From positions 1-28,744 of the forward strand of contig LT649396.1 in the NCBI GenBank assembly GCA_900128395.1: a DNA stretch of 28,744 nt, given 5' to 3'. Positions 27,257 through 28,744 of the stretch are shown here, piece by piece (the first letter of the stretch is position 1; each line of letters starts with the position of its first letter). A program made the translations under genes and the position numbers. Source of the DNA: Stramenopiles sp. TOSAG23-2. Taxonomy: Eukaryota; Sar. The notes below the pieces were generated by a model that saw only the letters and a list, made by a program, of their open reading frames with translations, did no database searches and had not been told where the DNA came from.

Positions 27257-28407
27257 CTACGCAGTTTGTGCAGCATTGGAAATAAGTGGTATACAAATAA
27301 TAATTAATATGACTATGGCTATGACTAACATGATGCATATCCATTTACGATTTGCATTTTGATGTTTTTTTGCACTATCCAATTGTTTAATACCTTTTTC
27401 CATGAAATCTTGTGTATTATTAATTAAATCCTCAATTTTATCTATTTGTTCACCTTGCCTTTCCACGATTAAATTTAAATCATTAAACATATCTGCTAAT
27501 TGTTCTAATTGGCGTGTTAAACGTAATATGTCCTATTTGTAAATTTAAAGGTTAGTATTGTTCATAATCCAAATATCTATTTGTTTTTTTTTTTGTTCGG
27601 TGTATATAGATAGATAGATAGATTCAGAATCAAATAATAATAATAATACATCAGACTATATATTAATGTAGATAATCCATTTTTTTCCTCAGTAAACATC
27701 GGAGGGAAGTCAAGGAAGTCATCATTTGTATTTTTTTTATTATATTTAGTATATATATATATGCGTATATGAATAATATATACAAAATTACTTACTTTGT
27801 GTGTATCCATAACATCACGATATGTATCAGCAAGTCTACCTTTACCTTGCAATATAACTTGTTGAAATATTTTTCCAGCTTCACCATCATCAATAATTTT
27901 ATCAATTTCTGCATCATCTTTATCAGGAGCTATAATTTTTACACGACGTGTTAATGTCTCTTTCATATTTACTTTGAACAATTCTTGTGCTGCTTGGTAA
28001 TCTTTCACCCGCTTAATAAATTTAGTTGCCGATGCTTTGATACCTTGCTTTCGGCTTGCCAATTCATTACTACCTTCTGGATATGAGCTTGCGTTCTTTT
28101 TTAAATCATCGTTTAAACGTTGAATATTTGCTTTACATTCCTTTGCCACTTTACCGGTCCTTTGAACAATATTATCTAACTCTGCACTAATTTCATCCTC
28201 TTCGGAGGATTTCGTTGCACGGCTGTAACGCTCAATCAAATCTTTGATATCACGCGTCGATTTTGCTATTTGATCACACGCATGGTTGATTTTATCTTGT
28301 TGTTGTTTAAACTCAGCAAATGCTGATTTTGGTTTTGGACGTGATTGTTGCACTCTTGCACCATTCTTCATAGGATTTTTGATTTCATTTAAACGCGAGA
28401 CGGCCAT
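27257..28407 (-). CDS. Qa-SNARE (syntaxin), spliced
   Basis: Membrane fusion SNARE. Exon 1 (28407-27796) codes 204 residues; after a GTAAGT...AATAG intron, exon 2 (27532-27257) codes the SNARE motif and anchor, phase 0, 295 residues in total. N-terminal three-helix (Habc) region about 28-160, linker, then the SNARE helix from about 205 (DILRLTRQLEQLADMFNDLN) to 265. The ionic zero layer is Gln230 in VERQGEQIDKIE, as in Qa-SNAREs. The C-terminal transmembrane anchor is residues 269-289 (CIMLVIAIVILIIICIPLI), with only a few residues beyond. The Habc plus Qa zero layer suggests a plasma-membrane-type syntaxin (Stx1/SYP1-like), but the compartment is not certain. Without splicing, exon 1 lacks the SNARE motif entirely. 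Confidence 0.92.
27533..27795 (-). other. intron of the syntaxin gene
   Basis: 263 nt, GTAAGT...ACAAATAG, phase 0. It contains TAGA and TAA microsatellite tracts (about 27608-27650) and falls at the boundary between the Habc/linker part and the SNARE motif. Confidence 0.9.
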
Positions 28408-28744
28408 GGTTATTATGTTATATACTTATATGTGTGTGTGTGTGTGTAAAAGGGCGGGGAAATAATAGGGAGAAAAAAAATTGAAGGAATCAGATAGTAT
28501 AGATGAAATTGATTCTTGTTACTATACATATATATATATATATATATTCTTTCCTCCTGTGTACCTAAAACAATAATTTATATATATATATGCACCTCTC
28601 CATTCAATTATTGGACTAACTAACCCTAATGGGGTCCATTATCCATAAAAGTGGTGCGCCTACACAGCACTGGTTATTTGTTCATTGCCAATAACCAGTC
28701 CTGTGTACCTGTTAATCCGGAAATCGGTAGGAAAATATCCGAGA
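28408..28744. other. upstream region of the syntaxin gene
   Basis: 337 bp to the window end. (TG)n at 28431-28447 (CA on the coding strand) just upstream of the ATG, TA runs at 28527-28548 and 28578-28591, then a less AT-rich part with the inverted repeat at 28661-28707. No coding signal. Confidence 0.5.
28661..28707. repeat. 17-bp inverted repeat with 13-nt loop
   Basis: TACACAGCACTGGTTAT (28661-28677) pairs with ATAACCAGTCCTGTGTA (28691-28707) with a single C/C mismatch. Far beyond chance for a non-microsatellite sequence of this composition; could be a transposon end, a cruciform or an RNA hairpin. Confidence 0.8.

Noticed and set aside
1-28744. tRNA, rRNA or CRISPR features
   Set aside because: No tRNA-like B box with matching cloverleaf, no rRNA-like conserved stretch and no regularly spaced repeats with unique spacers were seen on either strand.

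Overview
The window reads as nuclear DNA of an AT-rich, gene-dense microbial eukaryote that builds cilia. Fifteen protein genes and the 3' end of a sixteenth fit into 28.7 kb, on alternating strands, with short AT-rich spacers full of TA/TG microsatellites. Genes are intronless or carry one small GT-AG intron; I could reconstruct four convincingly (97-263 nt) and a fifth tentatively. TAA, TAG and TGA all serve as stops. Ciliary genes are frequent: two CFAP97-domain proteins, a kinesin-2 motor and an IQ/coiled-coil protein. I cannot name the lineage from the sequence; a flagellated alga or heterotrophic protist would fit.

Layout, left to right: 3' terminal exon of an unknown gene (+); EF-hand Na+/Ca2+ exchanger-like protein (-); membrane-anchored TKL-type pseudokinase (+); a divergent pair of CFAP97-repeat paralogs (-/+); small ankyrin protein (+); kinesin-2 with a 19-nt first coding exon (-); IQ/coiled-coil protein (+); spliced multi-pass membrane protein preceded by a 31-codon upstream ORF (-); duplicated-module ankyrin protein (+); 78-aa two-helix membrane protein with a degenerate copy of its 3' end next to it (-); GST-fold protein with an in-frame TGA at its catalytic position (+); large secreted Cys-rich protein (+); spliced long coiled-coil protein (-); coiled-coil C-terminal membrane protein (+); spliced Qa-SNARE/syntaxin (-).

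The most striking item is the GST-fold gene at 19461-20369. Its reading frame is open from a good ATG to a normal stop except for one TGA, and that TGA sits exactly where the nucleophilic Cys of a CPWAHR-type motif is expected. I read it as a selenocysteine glutathione transferase/thiol reductase. I did not find a convincing SECIS element by eye, so that half of the proof is missing. Other notable items are the pseudokinase that has lost both catalytic aspartates and carries a His-rich juxtamembrane segment, the head-to-head CFAP97 paralogs with about 50-residue repeats, a secreted protein with a hydrophobic hairpin of the kind seen in bacterial polymorphic-toxin proteins, and several inverted repeats resembling small mobile elements.

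No rRNA, tRNA, CRISPR array, origin or intact transposon was recognised.
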